From assembly GCA_965224785.1 (NCBI GenBank), contig OZ245062.1, positions 2,418,001 to 2,482,000 of the forward strand: 64,000 nt of DNA. Reading direction: 5' to 3'. Of this stretch, positions 1-7,954 are shown piece after piece. The position numbers and the translations under genes were made by a program. Position 1 is the stretch's first letter. Every line of letters starts with the position of its first letter. This stretch comes from JALSNL01 sp036479585. GTDB taxonomy: Bacteria > Bacteroidota > Ignavibacteria > Ignavibacteriales > Melioribacteraceae. Under the pieces are notes generated by a model. It saw only the letters and a list, made by a program, of their open reading frames with translations, made no database searches and had not been told where the DNA came from.

Positions 1-904
1 TACATACTTTACAAGTAAAACCGTGATACGAAATTGCTCGTGTTCTTATCTTTGGATTTCTTTCATAAAACCTAACAAGTCTTTCCTTTTTCCTACCTTC
101 CAAAGAATTTATACTTTCTTCATCAATTTGTGATTCTAAATCAGATGAAACAATATTAAATAAAGAGTTAGTATATGTTTTTTCTTTTGATAAATATTTT
201 TTCTTTGGGAGATAAATACCACCACTTCCTTGAAAAGTTTTAATATTTAATTTTTTATCTAAAGTAGCAGAATACGATTCAAATATTTTTTTTAATTCTA
301 TATATTCTTCAGATTCTCTGTCTAATTTGTAAAAATATTTGTTTAGAGTTTTTGTTGTTTCTGAGCCAGTTCCAGATCCTTTATAATTATCTGCTGTTGT
401 ATTTTTATACCCAATAAATTTGCTGGGTGCAAATAGTTTATACTGCGGAAAAAAATACCAATGATAAAATTGAGAAAATCTTTTATACGGAAGGGAGTTG
501 TAATTTTTAACAGCATAATTAAACTGAAAGCAATTATCTACAATATGATCCCAAGTATTAATTATCTCCGTATTAGTATCGTTAGAATAATTTACATCAA
601 CTACATTGACTACATTGACTACATTGACTACAATAATTTTATTTTTATCATTTTTAAAAATAGATTTTAGCTTATCTTGGTGTATTTTCCGTAAACTAAT
701 CTCACGACCACTAGTAATTTGAAATTCATCTTTAATTTCATATTCAGGATGTCCTTCAAATGTGAATTGAAACTTCCTCTTTGTTCCATCTTCAAGGCGA
801 CAGAACTCAGCTACTTCCCTATTCGGGCTAAGTGAACCAAGTTGTTTCCTTCCTTCTAATGATTGTTTCCAACTAGTCATACTTAATTTTTTAGTAAATG
901 CCAT
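1..904 (-). CDS. HNH endonuclease, partial (3' end outside window)
   Basis: An open frame of 301 codons runs without a stop from an ATG at 904 down to the window edge. The start has a strong ribosome site (AGGAG about 5 bases upstream). The last visible residues read ERNPKIRTRAISYHGFTCKVC, close to the region before and including the first CxxC of HNH nucleases of the McrA-like type (established family pattern RNxKxRxxxIxxxGYxCxVC). The HNH histidines and second cysteine pair would lie beyond base 1, so catalysis cannot be judged. The N-terminal ~270 residues match nothing I recognise. The gene follows asnS by 25 bp on the same strand. Around residues 90-103 it carries a VVN VVN VVN VVD repeat. 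It is probably a restriction/defence-type nuclease. Confidence 0.78.
   Translation of the reverse strand, partial: MAFTKKLSMTSWKQSLEGRKQLGSLSPNREVAEFCRLEDGTKRKFQFTFEGHPEYEIKDEFQITSGREISLRKIHQDKLKSIFKNDKNKIIVVNVVNVVNVVDVNYSNDTNTEIINTWDHIVDNCFQFNYAVKNYNSLPYKRFSQFYHWYFFPQYKLFAPSKFIGYKNTTADNYKGSGTGSETTKTLNKYFYKLDRESEEYIELKKIFESYSATLDKKLNIKTFQGSGGIYLPKKKYLSKEKTYTNSLFNIVSSDLESQIDEESINSLEGRKKERLVRFYERNPKIRTRAISYHGFTCKVC
601..627. repeat. 9-bp tandem repeat inside the HNH gene
   Basis: Three perfect head-to-tail copies of CTACATTGA, followed by a decayed copy (CTACAATAA) and preceded by another decayed one. On the coding strand each unit encodes V-V-N-like triplets and, being 9 bp, keeps the frame when copies are gained or lost. 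Copy-number change would lengthen or shorten a loop rather than switch the gene off. Confidence 0.8.
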
Positions 905-929
905 GAGTCTCCTAAAAGCTAACAATATA

Positions 930-2234
930 CTATGGTGTATTCCTATAAATCATTCTTGGAAACGGAATTGTTTCCCTTACATGCTCAAGTCCGCAAATCC
1001 ACCCAACAGTTCTTTCTAGACCTAAACCAAAACCAGAATGTGGGACTGAACCATAACGTCTTAAATCCAAATACCACTCAAAAAAGTTTTGTGGCAATTT
1101 ATGTTGTTGAATTCTTGATAACATTAAGTCAATATCATCTTCTCTTTGACTTCCGCCAATAATCTCGCCATAGCCTTCCGGAGCAAGAACATCAACGGCA
1201 AGAGCCACTTTTGGATTTTCCGGATCTCGCTTCATATAGAAAGCTTTTATCTCAGCTGGGTAACGATGTATCATAACCGGTTTATCATATTCTTCGGAAA
1301 TTATTGTTTCATCCGTTGCTCCAAAATCATCTCCCCAAGTAAAATCATGTCCTTTTGATTTTAGTATTTCAACTGCTTCCGTATAACTAACTCTTGGGAA
1401 TGGTCTTGTAACTTTTTCTAGTTTGGATATATCTCTTTCTAATATTTCAAGTTCTTCTTTTTTATCTTTAAGAACTGTTTGAACAATGTACTCTAAAAAT
1501 TCTTCGGCTAAATCCATATCATCATCTAAATCGTAAAAAGCCATCTCTGGTTCAATCATCCAAAACTCAGTTAAGTGGCGACGAGTCTTTGATTTTTCTG
1601 CTCTAAAAGTTGGACCAAAAGTATAAATTTTACCAAGCGCCATTGCTCCGGCTTCTCCGTACAACTGTCCCGATTGAGTAAGATAAGCTTTCCCTAAATC
1701 AAAATAATCCATCTCAAATAACGTTGAAGTTCCTTCCGAAGCGTTAGGAGTTATTATTGGTGGATCGAAAAGTGTAAAGTCTCGTTCATCAAAAAAGTCT
1801 CTAATTGCTTTAACTATTCTATGACGAACCTTCAAAATTGCAGCTTGTCTTTTCGATCGAATCCACAAATGTCTGTGATCAATTAAAAATTCTGTTCCGT
1901 GTTCCTTAGGTGTAATTGGGTAATCCTTTGATTCTCCAATAAGCTTTAAGTCAGTAGCATCAAGCTCGTAACCGCCTACTGCTCTTTTTTCTTCTTTAAC
2001 AATTCCGGTAACTTCAAAAGAAGTTTCTTGGGAAAATGATTCCGCCAACTCAAAAATTTCTTCGCTTACATTTCCCTTAAAAACTATACATTGTAAATAT
2101 CCGGTTCCATCTCTAAGAATTAAAAACTTTACTTTACCACTTGAGCGTTTGTTATAAATCCATCCTTTTAGTGTTACACTTTCTCCAACGTGTTTACTTA
2201 AATCTTTAATATAGGTGTGTGCTATCATTTCCAT
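930..2234 (-). CDS. asnS: Asparaginyl-tRNA synthetase
   Basis: Class II aminoacyl-tRNA synthetase that charges tRNA-Asn with asparagine in the cytoplasm. The first ~110 residues form the OB-fold anticodon-binding domain (VTLKGWIYNKRSSGKVKFL). The catalytic core follows, with motif 2 as FRAEKSKTRRHLTEFWMIEP and motif 3 as GFGLGLERTVGWICG. The HLTEFWMIEPE stretch favours AsnRS over AspRS. At 434 residues it is full length. The start could be the ATG at 2234 or the one two codons later at 2228; both have GGA-type sites upstream. The HNH gene lies 25 bp downstream on the same strand. The upstream gap to the Ppx gene holds the 38-bp inverted-repeat element. Confidence 0.96.
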   Translation of the reverse strand: MEMIAHTYIKDLSKHVGESVTLKGWIYNKRSSGKVKFLILRDGTGYLQCIVFKGNVSEEIFELAESFSQETSFEVTGIVKEEKRAVGGYELDATDLKLIGESKDYPITPKEHGTEFLIDHRHLWIRSKRQAAILKVRHRIVKAIRDFFDERDFTLFDPPIITPNASEGTSTLFEMDYFDLGKAYLTQSGQLYGEAGAMALGKIYTFGPTFRAEKSKTRRHLTEFWMIEPEMAFYDLDDDMDLAEEFLEYIVQTVLKDKKEELEILERDISKLEKVTRPFPRVSYTEAVEILKSKGHDFTWGDDFGATDETIISEEYDKPVMIHRYPAEIKAFYMKRDPENPKVALAVDVLAPEGYGEIIGGSQREDDIDLMLSRIQQHKLPQNFFEWYLDLRRYGSVPHSGFGLGLERTVGWICGLEHVRETIPFPRMIYRNTP

Positions 2235-2331
2235 TCCACAATTTTTGTTTTATATTTTTACTAATTTCTGATTTATAAAATAGCATCTTTTAGAATAAGT
2301 TTCATTAATTATTAATTGAAAATACTACAAC

Positions 2332-2637
2332 AAGATGGCATCTCTGTTTTTGAGATGACATCTTTGAAAAAATATGTTTTAGTTTTTAGACTAAAAAGGA
2401 AAGTTAAAAAGATGTTATCAAATGTGCCGACAAGAGAAGTAGCCAAGCGGGATGTTATTGATTAGGATTTAACAGCTTTGGGAAAAGATGAGAACTTTTT
2501 TACAGTCTTGTACCTTTATTACTATTTACTGGCTTCTCTAATTATATTGCGAGATATTTTTCTATGAAAGTTCGCATCTTTGAAATCATGAAAAGTTGGT
2601 TTCAAAGATGTCATCTCAAAAACAGAGATGCCATCTT
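2332..2637. mobile_element. 306-bp element with perfect 38-bp terminal inverted repeats
   Basis: Bases 2332-2369 and 2600-2637 are perfect reverse complements over 38 bp (outer end AAGATGGCATCTCTG, inner end CATCTTTGAAA). The 230-bp interior has no convincing reading frame, but it has nested complementarity: AGAGAAGTAGCCA at 2434-2446 against TGGCTTCTCT at 2530-2539. This fills most of the 407-bp gap between asnS and the Ppx gene; the right end stops 4 bp from the Ppx stop codon. No clear target-site duplication is seen. It looks like a MITE-like non-autonomous element. A structured RNA or recombination substrate is the alternative. Confidence 0.6.
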
Positions 2638-2641
2638 TAGC

Positions 2642-3568
2642 TTATACGTCATCAACAACAAGTCCTTCTCTCAAAGCATAGCTTGAAATTGTTATTTTTT
2701 TAATCTCTAACATTTCAAAAATTGTTGAAAGCAATATAACTCCAGCTGGAATTACATCTGCTCGCTTTTCTTCTAATCCTTTAATTTGTTTTCTTTCTTC
2801 CAATGTTTTAGCATTTAGAATTTGGGTTTTAATACTTTCTAAATCTTCTTTTGAAAACATGTATCCGTTGAATTCATTTCTGTCTAACACTTTGTTACTC
2901 ATTGCATTTTTCATTTGTGCAACAGAGTTTATTGTTCCCGAAGAACCAATAACCAAATCAATTTTATATTTTGAAATTTCTTTCATAATTTCTGATAATT
3001 CTTGATTAACATATTTTTTGCAATTTTCAATTTTGCTATCATCAATCAAATAATTTGTGAAGAACATTTTTGTAAGTCGTACAGCTCCAAGCTTTACACT
3101 TTGTGCAAATAGAACTTTTCCTTCTTTGCCAACTATAAATTCAGTACTTCCTCCGCCAATATCAATGCAGAGAGTTGTCTTGTTGCCTAAGTCTATTGCT
3201 TGTTGAACACCTTTGTAGATTAGTCCGGCTTCTGTTTTACCGTCAATTATTTTAATTTTAATTTTCGTTGCGTTGTAAACTTGCTCAATAAATTCAGATT
3301 TATTTTCTGCTTCTCTAACTGCACTTGTGGCTACCGCTTTTATTTCTGCTTGGTAAAGTTTAGCAATTGAACTGAATTCATTAAGAACTTCAATTGCCTT
3401 ATCAATTGCTTCTTGTTTAATTATATTTTTGGATTGACTTACTAAGTTTAGACGAAGTACTTTTCTTGCACTATCAATAATTTTAATTTTATTGTTGTCA
3501 TCTAAACAAGCTACAATTAAATGAAATGAGTTTGTGCCTATATCTATTGCTGCAATTTTGGAGTTCAT
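2642..3568 (-). CDS. Ppx/GppA-family exopolyphosphatase
   Basis: Member of the ASKHA-fold Ppx/GppA phosphatases, which hydrolyse polyphosphate or pppGpp. The N-terminal phosphate loop reads AAIDIGTNSFHLIVA (residues ~6-20). GKTEAGLIYKGV near residue 110 supplies the usual catalytic Glu region, and IDIGGGSTEFIVG (residues ~134-146) is the second phosphate-binding loop. At 308 residues it contains only the core Ppx domain and lacks the C-terminal extension of E. coli Ppx, as is common in Bacteroidota. The ribosome site is weak and A-rich. The substrate (polyP or pppGpp) cannot be told from sequence. Confidence 0.9.
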   Translation of the reverse strand: MNSKIAAIDIGTNSFHLIVACLDDNNKIKIIDSARKVLRLNLVSQSKNIIKQEAIDKAIEVLNEFSSIAKLYQAEIKAVATSAVREAENKSEFIEQVYNATKIKIKIIDGKTEAGLIYKGVQQAIDLGNKTTLCIDIGGGSTEFIVGKEGKVLFAQSVKLGAVRLTKMFFTNYLIDDSKIENCKKYVNQELSEIMKEISKYKIDLVIGSSGTINSVAQMKNAMSNKVLDRNEFNGYMFSKEDLESIKTQILNAKTLEERKQIKGLEEKRADVIPAGVILLSTIFEMLEIKKITISSYALREGLVVDDV

Positions 3569-3615
3569 TTAGAATTAAAGATTAAAGAAATAAATAATTA
3601 TTTGCTGCTTGAATT

Positions 3616-3909
3616 TTAAGTCAGCCTTTCAACATAGTAACTAGGATTACGATGTTGATGAGCAATACAAGTAATGTGAATAGTTTCTTCTTTGTAAATA
3701 TAAAGGATTAAATATGAAAATCTTTTTATCAAAGCTCTTCTTGTCTTTTCTCCAACTTTTTTCCAAAGTGTTGGATGGTTCAAAATCACTTTAATTGTAT
3801 TATTAAATTCATTTATAAATTGATTGCCTAAACCAGTAAGTTGTTCTTCATAAAATTGATATGCGTCAATAAGTTCTTGTTCAGAAGGGTGGATGAATTT
3901 CAGTTTCAT
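3616..3909 (-). CDS. RelE/ParE-family toxin
   Basis: A 97-residue protein with the plan of the ParE/RelE toxin fold: an N-terminal helical hairpin (EQELIDAYQFYEEQLTGLG) followed by a basic strand segment (RRALIKRFSYLILYIYKEE) and a short C-terminal strand ending HRNPSYY. ParE-like members poison DNA gyrase and RelE-like ones cleave mRNA; sequence alone does not decide. Its ATG overlaps the antitoxin stop by four bases (ATGA), so the two are translationally coupled with the antitoxin first. It lies 47 bp upstream of the Ppx gene on the same strand. Confidence 0.88.
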   Translation of the reverse strand: MKLKFIHPSEQELIDAYQFYEEQLTGLGNQFINEFNNTIKVILNHPTLWKKVGEKTRRALIKRFSYLILYIYKEETIHITCIAHQHRNPSYYVERLT

Positions 3910-4118
3910 TTTTCTAGCATACTCATAACTTCTTCATACGAAAAAGATTTTACTTCCCCTTTCTTAAACGCTTCGTATCTTTGTTCTGATTCTTTAACCC
4001 ACTTATTTTGAATTTCTAAATCAGATTTATTTAAGCTTTCAAATATTAGTTCAACTAAATGAATTTTTTCTGAGGCTTTTAGTTCCATTATTTGATGTTG
4101 AATATCTTCACTTATCAT
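3906..4118 (-). CDS. Antitoxin, addiction-module component family
   Basis: A 70-residue acidic, helical protein (LKASEKIHLVELIFESLNKS, ending SFSYEEVMSMLEK). This matches the small putative addiction-module antitoxins that sit directly ahead of ParE/RelE-like toxins. The VKSFSYEEV C-terminus is typical of the toxin-wrapping tail. An AAGGA motif lies about 12 bases upstream of the ATG at 4118. It is first in a two-gene operon with the toxin (4-bp overlap). Such antitoxins usually repress their own promoter, which would be just upstream (4119-4180). Confidence 0.85.
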   Translation of the reverse strand: MISEDIQHQIMELKASEKIHLVELIFESLNKSDLEIQNKWVKESEQRYEAFKKGEVKSFSYEEVMSMLEK

Positions 4119-4394
4119 AATTTGTTTTACGTCCTTACTTTTTTATATAAAATAAATATACGAAAGCAGAATTTACAAACCAATTATTTAGTCTAGAGGA
4201 AGTAGTACTCAACAACAGAAAATCTTTTGTCTTGCGTTTTTCGACTAACTTGTCTCGGCGTTTTATCTCGGCATAGCTGTATTTTAGCGTAGCCAGAAGT
4301 TCGTTTTTTTGAACGAAGACGGCTCTCACATCTTGAGACTTGACTCTTTTATTAAAAAATCGCGACTGCTTACGTAGTAAAAATAGTTAAATTG

Positions 4395-5261
4395 TTAAAA
4401 AGCCCTAACTGCACGTACATAACGCAAGCCAGCCTTATTGGAGCTGAACCGACTACCGTTAGTGAAAAACTGGAGCCACGCGAGGACAGTATTTTCCTCG
4501 GTAGAACTCCAATAGTAGTTGTCTTGAAAATCAAGACCGCTATTTGCTTGTGCTGTTGTTTTGATAGATGCTTTATTTATGTACATTAAATTTAGTTCTT
4601 GCTTGCTGGGTAAGTACCAGTCCCCATAAGTTTTACCGCCTTCTGTTACTTCTAACTCAGAACAAACTCTAGCTGCGTAAGTAGTACCGTCTCCAATACC
4701 TTGGTTTGCAATAATTATTGTTGTATTCATTTCGCCAGATAAAGGACCATTTCCCTTTGCCATTGTGTGAGTATAAGTTCCGGCACCCCAACGTATTCTG
4801 CTTCCACCATTTTGCTCTTCCTTGGTACATACTAAGCCGTGTTGGGCAGTTTCGTCAACCCAAAATACTATGCCGCCTTGGGCAAAGTCGCCTATTGCAT
4901 AAGTTGTTCCACCACTTCCGCTTCCGGTTGCTAACTGCTCTGTTCCCCACATTAAATTACCGTCTTCATTTAATAACTTCTTGTTATTTCCAGAATTATT
5001 TTTATCATTTATTATTATGGAGGCTGCTCCATTTGTTTCTTCTTCTATTTCTAGTATTACTGCACTACTTGTACCTATAATTTTAATTTTATCTCCAACG
5101 GATGTTGTGCCATCTGTGCCTTTTTTCGAATCCCTTTGTTGTACTTTTGTTTCTAATTCTTTTGTTGTCCGTTTTGCTTCTTGAGCAAAGGTTGTGGTAA
5201 ATAGAAAAACAAAAGTGAAAAGACAAAAGGCAAAAGTGTATATTAATTTTATGGTTTTCAT
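4395..5261 (-). CDS. Secreted protein with C-terminal DUF1566/Lcl-like domain
   Basis: The protein has a cleavable signal peptide (KLIYTFAFCLFTFVFLFTTTFAQ) and a low-complexity linker. From about residue 145 it carries a DUF1566-type domain like the C-terminal domain of Legionella Lcl: GGIVFWVDETAQHGLVC, then GDWYLPSKQELNLMY, YYWSSTE and the terminal YVRAVRAF. Such domains occur in surface adhesin-like proteins. The open frame extends to a TTG at 5273, but GGGAG sits 7 bases before the ATG at 5261, so 288 residues are chosen. No T9SS sorting domain is visible at the C-terminus. The exact function is unknown. Confidence 0.82.
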   Translation of the reverse strand: MKTIKLIYTFAFCLFTFVFLFTTTFAQEAKRTTKELETKVQQRDSKKGTDGTTSVGDKIKIIGTSSAVILEIEEETNGAASIIINDKNNSGNNKKLLNEDGNLMWGTEQLATGSGSGGTTYAIGDFAQGGIVFWVDETAQHGLVCTKEEQNGGSRIRWGAGTYTHTMAKGNGPLSGEMNTTIIIANQGIGDGTTYAARVCSELEVTEGGKTYGDWYLPSKQELNLMYINKASIKTTAQANSGLDFQDNYYWSSTEENTVLAWLQFFTNGSRFSSNKAGLRYVRAVRAF

Positions 5262-5413
5262 TGTTGCTCCCAATTGTGTTAAAGTTATTTGATATTTGGA
5301 GAATTGCTATTTATAAAATAACACACTTAATCCTATTTTATAAATATAAACAAGTGTTTTTTGCGTGGTGTGTTTTATGACACAAGTGGGTAGGTGGGTG
5401 TTTGTTGGTTAAT

Positions 5414-5448
5414 AACGTGCCAGCCATCTTAAAGAGGCCTGGCACGTT
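5414..5448. terminator. Strong hairpin between convergent-spaced genes, probable terminator
   Basis: AACGTGCCAG (5414-5423) and CTGGCACGTT (5439-5448) form a perfect 10-bp stem; two more G-C pairs follow after a one-base bulge, leaving a loop of about 10 bases. It lies directly after the stop of the glycosyltransferase gene (minus strand) and ahead of the DUF1566 gene promoter. Only a short T stretch follows, so termination efficiency is uncertain. Confidence 0.6.
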
Positions 5449-5451
5449 TAC

Positions 5452-6534
5452 TTAAATTAAAATCTCTTTACACATTTCGTAAACATCATCAACAGTAACA
5501 TCGTTTATAAAATCAGATTTTCTAATGAAGAATTTATCCTTACCAAGAGGCGACCATCTAAAGGGATTTGTAAAACCAAATATTGAAATTTGTGGTGTAG
5601 AAGTTGTTCCGGCAACGTGCATAACTCCAGTATCGTTTGTAATAAACAAATTGCTCAAAGAAATTAGTGACGCAAGTTCGTTAACAGAATTATCATCAAA
5701 TTTATTTATTGGGAAATCTAAATTATTTTTAACAAAGTTTATTTCTTCTTTGTCTGCATCAGTTCCGGTTAGGTAAAAAGTAGCAGGGTATTTGGAGTTT
5801 AACCTTCCAATTAATTTATAATAATTTTCTAACGACCATTTATTTTCATTCTTTCCAGCACCAACGTGTAACCCAATAAGTTTTTTATCTTTTGAATAAT
5901 TTATGCTTTGTAGAAAAGCTTTAGCAGTTTTAATATCACTATCATTTATTGGAATTGATGAAGTAAATTCACTTGTAGAAATGTTGAAAGGTCTAACAAT
6001 ATCAAGCTCAAAATCTGCAACGTGGGAATCTGGCGACTGATTCCAATCTAAATTTATTCGTCTATCAAATAAGAATTTATATTTATTTACTTTTCCGTCT
6101 AATGAGTTTGGTCCAATTCTAATTTTACTATTTAAGAATCTCATTAACAATAAACTTGTAGATGAAATTGAAACTGTGGAAGGTGTTATGCAAACATCAT
6201 ATTTTTTTTTTAGAATAGTTCTTAGCTCGGTAAAGTATGCGAAATTAAATAATTTCGTTTTGTCAAAAAGAAAATATTCATCAATAAATTCATTTTGATA
6301 AACACCTCTATAATTTTGCCGACTTAAAATTATTGTTATTTTTGATTCTGGAAATGTTTCTTTGATTGCTCTAAATAATGACACACTTGCTAACAAATCA
6401 CCAAACTGGTTATGTTGACGAACGATTAAAATATTTTTAGGGTTCCCCAAATCTCGTGAAGTGTTTTCTTTTACTTCAAGAAACAGTTTTAGAAAGAATA
6501 TTAAGAGTCCAGAAAAAATATTTTTAATCAACAT
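5452..6534 (-). CDS. Glycosyltransferase family 9 (heptosyltransferase-like)
   Basis: GT-B glycosyltransferase of the ADP-heptose:LPS heptosyltransferase family, expected to add a sugar to a lipid-linked or LPS core acceptor at the inner face of the cytoplasmic membrane. The N-terminal half has NILIVRQHNQFGDLLASVSL. The C-terminal half has IGLHVGAGKNENKWSLENYY (nucleotide-sugar binding) and LFITNDTGVMHVAGTTSTPQ followed by IFGFTNPFRWSPLG, the family signature. A short hydrophobic segment at residues 5-18 could bind the membrane. It is last in a seven-gene minus-strand operon. The sugar donor cannot be assigned. Confidence 0.88.
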   Translation of the reverse strand: MLIKNIFSGLLIFFLKLFLEVKENTSRDLGNPKNILIVRQHNQFGDLLASVSLFRAIKETFPESKITIILSRQNYRGVYQNEFIDEYFLFDKTKLFNFAYFTELRTILKKKYDVCITPSTVSISSTSLLLMRFLNSKIRIGPNSLDGKVNKYKFLFDRRINLDWNQSPDSHVADFELDIVRPFNISTSEFTSSIPINDSDIKTAKAFLQSINYSKDKKLIGLHVGAGKNENKWSLENYYKLIGRLNSKYPATFYLTGTDADKEEINFVKNNLDFPINKFDDNSVNELASLISLSNLFITNDTGVMHVAGTTSTPQISIFGFTNPFRWSPLGKDKFFIRKSDFINDVTVDDVYEMCKEILI

Positions 6535-6539
6535 TTGAG

Positions 6540-6749
6540 TTATTCAGATGTGGGATTATCTTTTGGAGGAAGTTCTTCAAACTTTGCATCAATAATATCT
6601 TTATCACTTATTTTTGTTTTACCCTTTTTAGTCTGATGCACCTTTGGTTCATCACTATGCGGCTTAACCTGAGCAAACATTCTCATCACAAATTTACTTG
6701 CTTTGTAAATTAGGTAACCAAATATTATATAAAGTACTAACTTTTGCAT
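6540..6749 (-). CDS. Small DUF4834-like membrane protein
   Basis: A 69-residue protein with one N-terminal transmembrane segment (LVLYIIFGYLIYKASKFVM) and a charged cytoplasmic tail containing KISDKDIIDAKFEELP. This layout and the DIIDAKFEE motif resemble the short DUF4834 proteins common in Bacteroidota. It sits between a deoxynucleoside kinase gene and the GT9 gene (5-6 bp gaps). Function unknown. Confidence 0.7.
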   Translation of the reverse strand: MQKLVLYIIFGYLIYKASKFVMRMFAQVKPHSDEPKVHQTKKGKTKISDKDIIDAKFEELPPKDNPTSE

Positions 6750-6755
6750 ATTGCT

Positions 6756-7403
6756 CTAACCATCCTTAATTTTGGGATTAAAATATTCAACAAATCCTCT
6801 ATCTTCTCTAAATATTTGTTTGTAGAGTTCGTCAAAGTCTTTATCCTTATTTACAAAATCTATATCTGTTGTGTTAACAATTAGCAATGGAGTTGAACTA
6901 TATTTAAAGAAAAAATTATTATAAGCCTCACTTAAATCTCTTATGTAACTTCGTGTAACAAATTTTTCAACTGGTCTGTTTCTTTTTTTTATATTGTACA
7001 TTAGCCTATCAACACTAGATTGTAGAAAAATCACTAAATCAAACTGACGCAAATCACGCTTCAGCAAAGGGAAAATACTTTCGTACAATTTAAGCTCTTC
7101 TCCGGAAAGATTTAAGTATGCAAATATTTGATCTTTATCGAAAATATAATCTGCAACTGTAAACTCAGTAAACAAATCCTCTTGATTAAATTGTTCTTGC
7201 TGCTTAAATCTGTTTATCAAAAAGAACATTTGCGTTTGGTATGCATATCGCTTTTTATCATCATAAAATCTCTCCAGAAAAGGATTATCTTCAAACTCTT
7301 CTAAAACTAAATTTGCAGAAAGTTTTTCAGAAAGCTTTTTAGCCAACGAAGTTTTACCCGCTCCAATTACACCTTCAATTGCAATGTATCTTGGTTTTTT
7401 CAA
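6756..7403 (-). CDS. Deoxynucleoside kinase
   Basis: Deoxynucleoside kinase of the dCK/dGK type, phosphorylating deoxynucleosides for salvage. The P-loop is YIAIEGVIGAGKTSLAKKL (residues 6-24). EEF-DNPFLERFYDD follows (general base and substrate site), and FVTRSYIRDLSEAYNNFF near residue 150 is the helix after the lid. The length of 215 residues is normal. The frame opens with TTG at 7403; AGGAG lies 9 bases upstream and no ATG precedes the P-loop, so TTG is taken as the true start. It follows folK by 11 bp and precedes the DUF4834-like gene. Substrate preference (dA, dG or dC) is not determined. Confidence 0.88.
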   Translation of the reverse strand: MKKPRYIAIEGVIGAGKTSLAKKLSEKLSANLVLEEFEDNPFLERFYDDKKRYAYQTQMFFLINRFKQQEQFNQEDLFTEFTVADYIFDKDQIFAYLNLSGEELKLYESIFPLLKRDLRQFDLVIFLQSSVDRLMYNIKKRNRPVEKFVTRSYIRDLSEAYNNFFFKYSSTPLLIVNTTDIDFVNKDKDFDELYKQIFREDRGFVEYFNPKIKDG

Positions 7404-7414
7404 ATATCTTACTC

Positions 7415-7954
7415 CTAATCAAAGTCCATTCTAATTTTCTTTACAATATATTCATCTGTTAGTTTATATAAAAATTGTTTTATTTCTTTTTTTTCTTTTG
7501 GATGAATTAAATTTCCATCCAACTCAAGTAGTGGAATTAAAACAAAATCTCTATTCAGTAAATCTTTATGCGGAATTGAAAGCTTAGAATCTTTATACAC
7601 TAAATCGTTAAACAGAAGTATGTCAATATCAATTTCTCTCGGTCCCCAATTCTGCCTTTTTTTTCTGCCAATTTTCTTTTCTAGATTTTTAGTAAAATCA
7701 AAAAGTTCAATCAAAGTAAAATCTGTTTCAAAAAAAGTAACTGTATTAAGAAAATTTTCTTGTTCAACTTCGCCATAAGGTTTTGTTTCATATATTGAAG
7801 CAATTTTAAGATGCAAAATATTTTTATTATTCTTAAATGATGAAATAACTTTTTTAAAATTCTCTTTTCTATCACCAACATTTGAACCTAAGCCCAAATA
7901 GACTTTATTACTTTTTATATTTTTACTTATTTTTTTCAACTTCAGCTTCAACAT
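7415..7954 (-). CDS. folK: HPPK, 6-hydroxymethyl-7,8-dihydropterin pyrophosphokinase
   Basis: Transfers pyrophosphate from ATP to hydroxymethyl-dihydropterin, the step before dihydropteroate synthase in folate synthesis. VYLGLGSNVGDRKENF (residues ~18-33) and RQNWGPREIDIDILLFND (residues ~100-117) are the HPPK signature and Mg-binding DID motif. The C-terminus is IPHKDLLNRDFVLIPLLEL. The start overlaps the end of folB by 32 bp; the in-frame ATG at 7954 has GGTGGA about 12 bases upstream. The N-terminal 17 lysine-rich residues may be partly untranslated. It is coupled to folB, the preceding enzyme in the same pathway. Confidence 0.94.
   Translation of the reverse strand: MLKLKLKKISKNIKSNKVYLGLGSNVGDRKENFKKVISSFKNNKNILHLKIASIYETKPYGEVEQENFLNTVTFFETDFTLIELFDFTKNLEKKIGRKKRQNWGPREIDIDILLFNDLVYKDSKLSIPHKDLLNRDFVLIPLLELDGNLIHPKEKKEIKQFLYKLTDEYIVKKIRMDFD

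Noticed and set aside
601..636. Possible CRISPR-like or phase-variation repeat
   Set aside because: Units are only 9 bp, directly adjacent and in frame, with no spacers; no CRISPR array or cas gene is seen anywhere in the window.
461..670. 69-codon plus-strand frame with YIDYIDYID repeats
   Set aside because: It is the antisense shadow of the HNH gene; its repeats come from the 9-bp tandem repeat read on the other strand.
4135..4329. 64-codon minus-strand frame upstream of the antitoxin gene
   Set aside because: No family resemblance, poor composition, and the stretch contains repeated GTCTC/GGCGTAG motifs resembling intergenic repeat debris; no convincing ribosome site.
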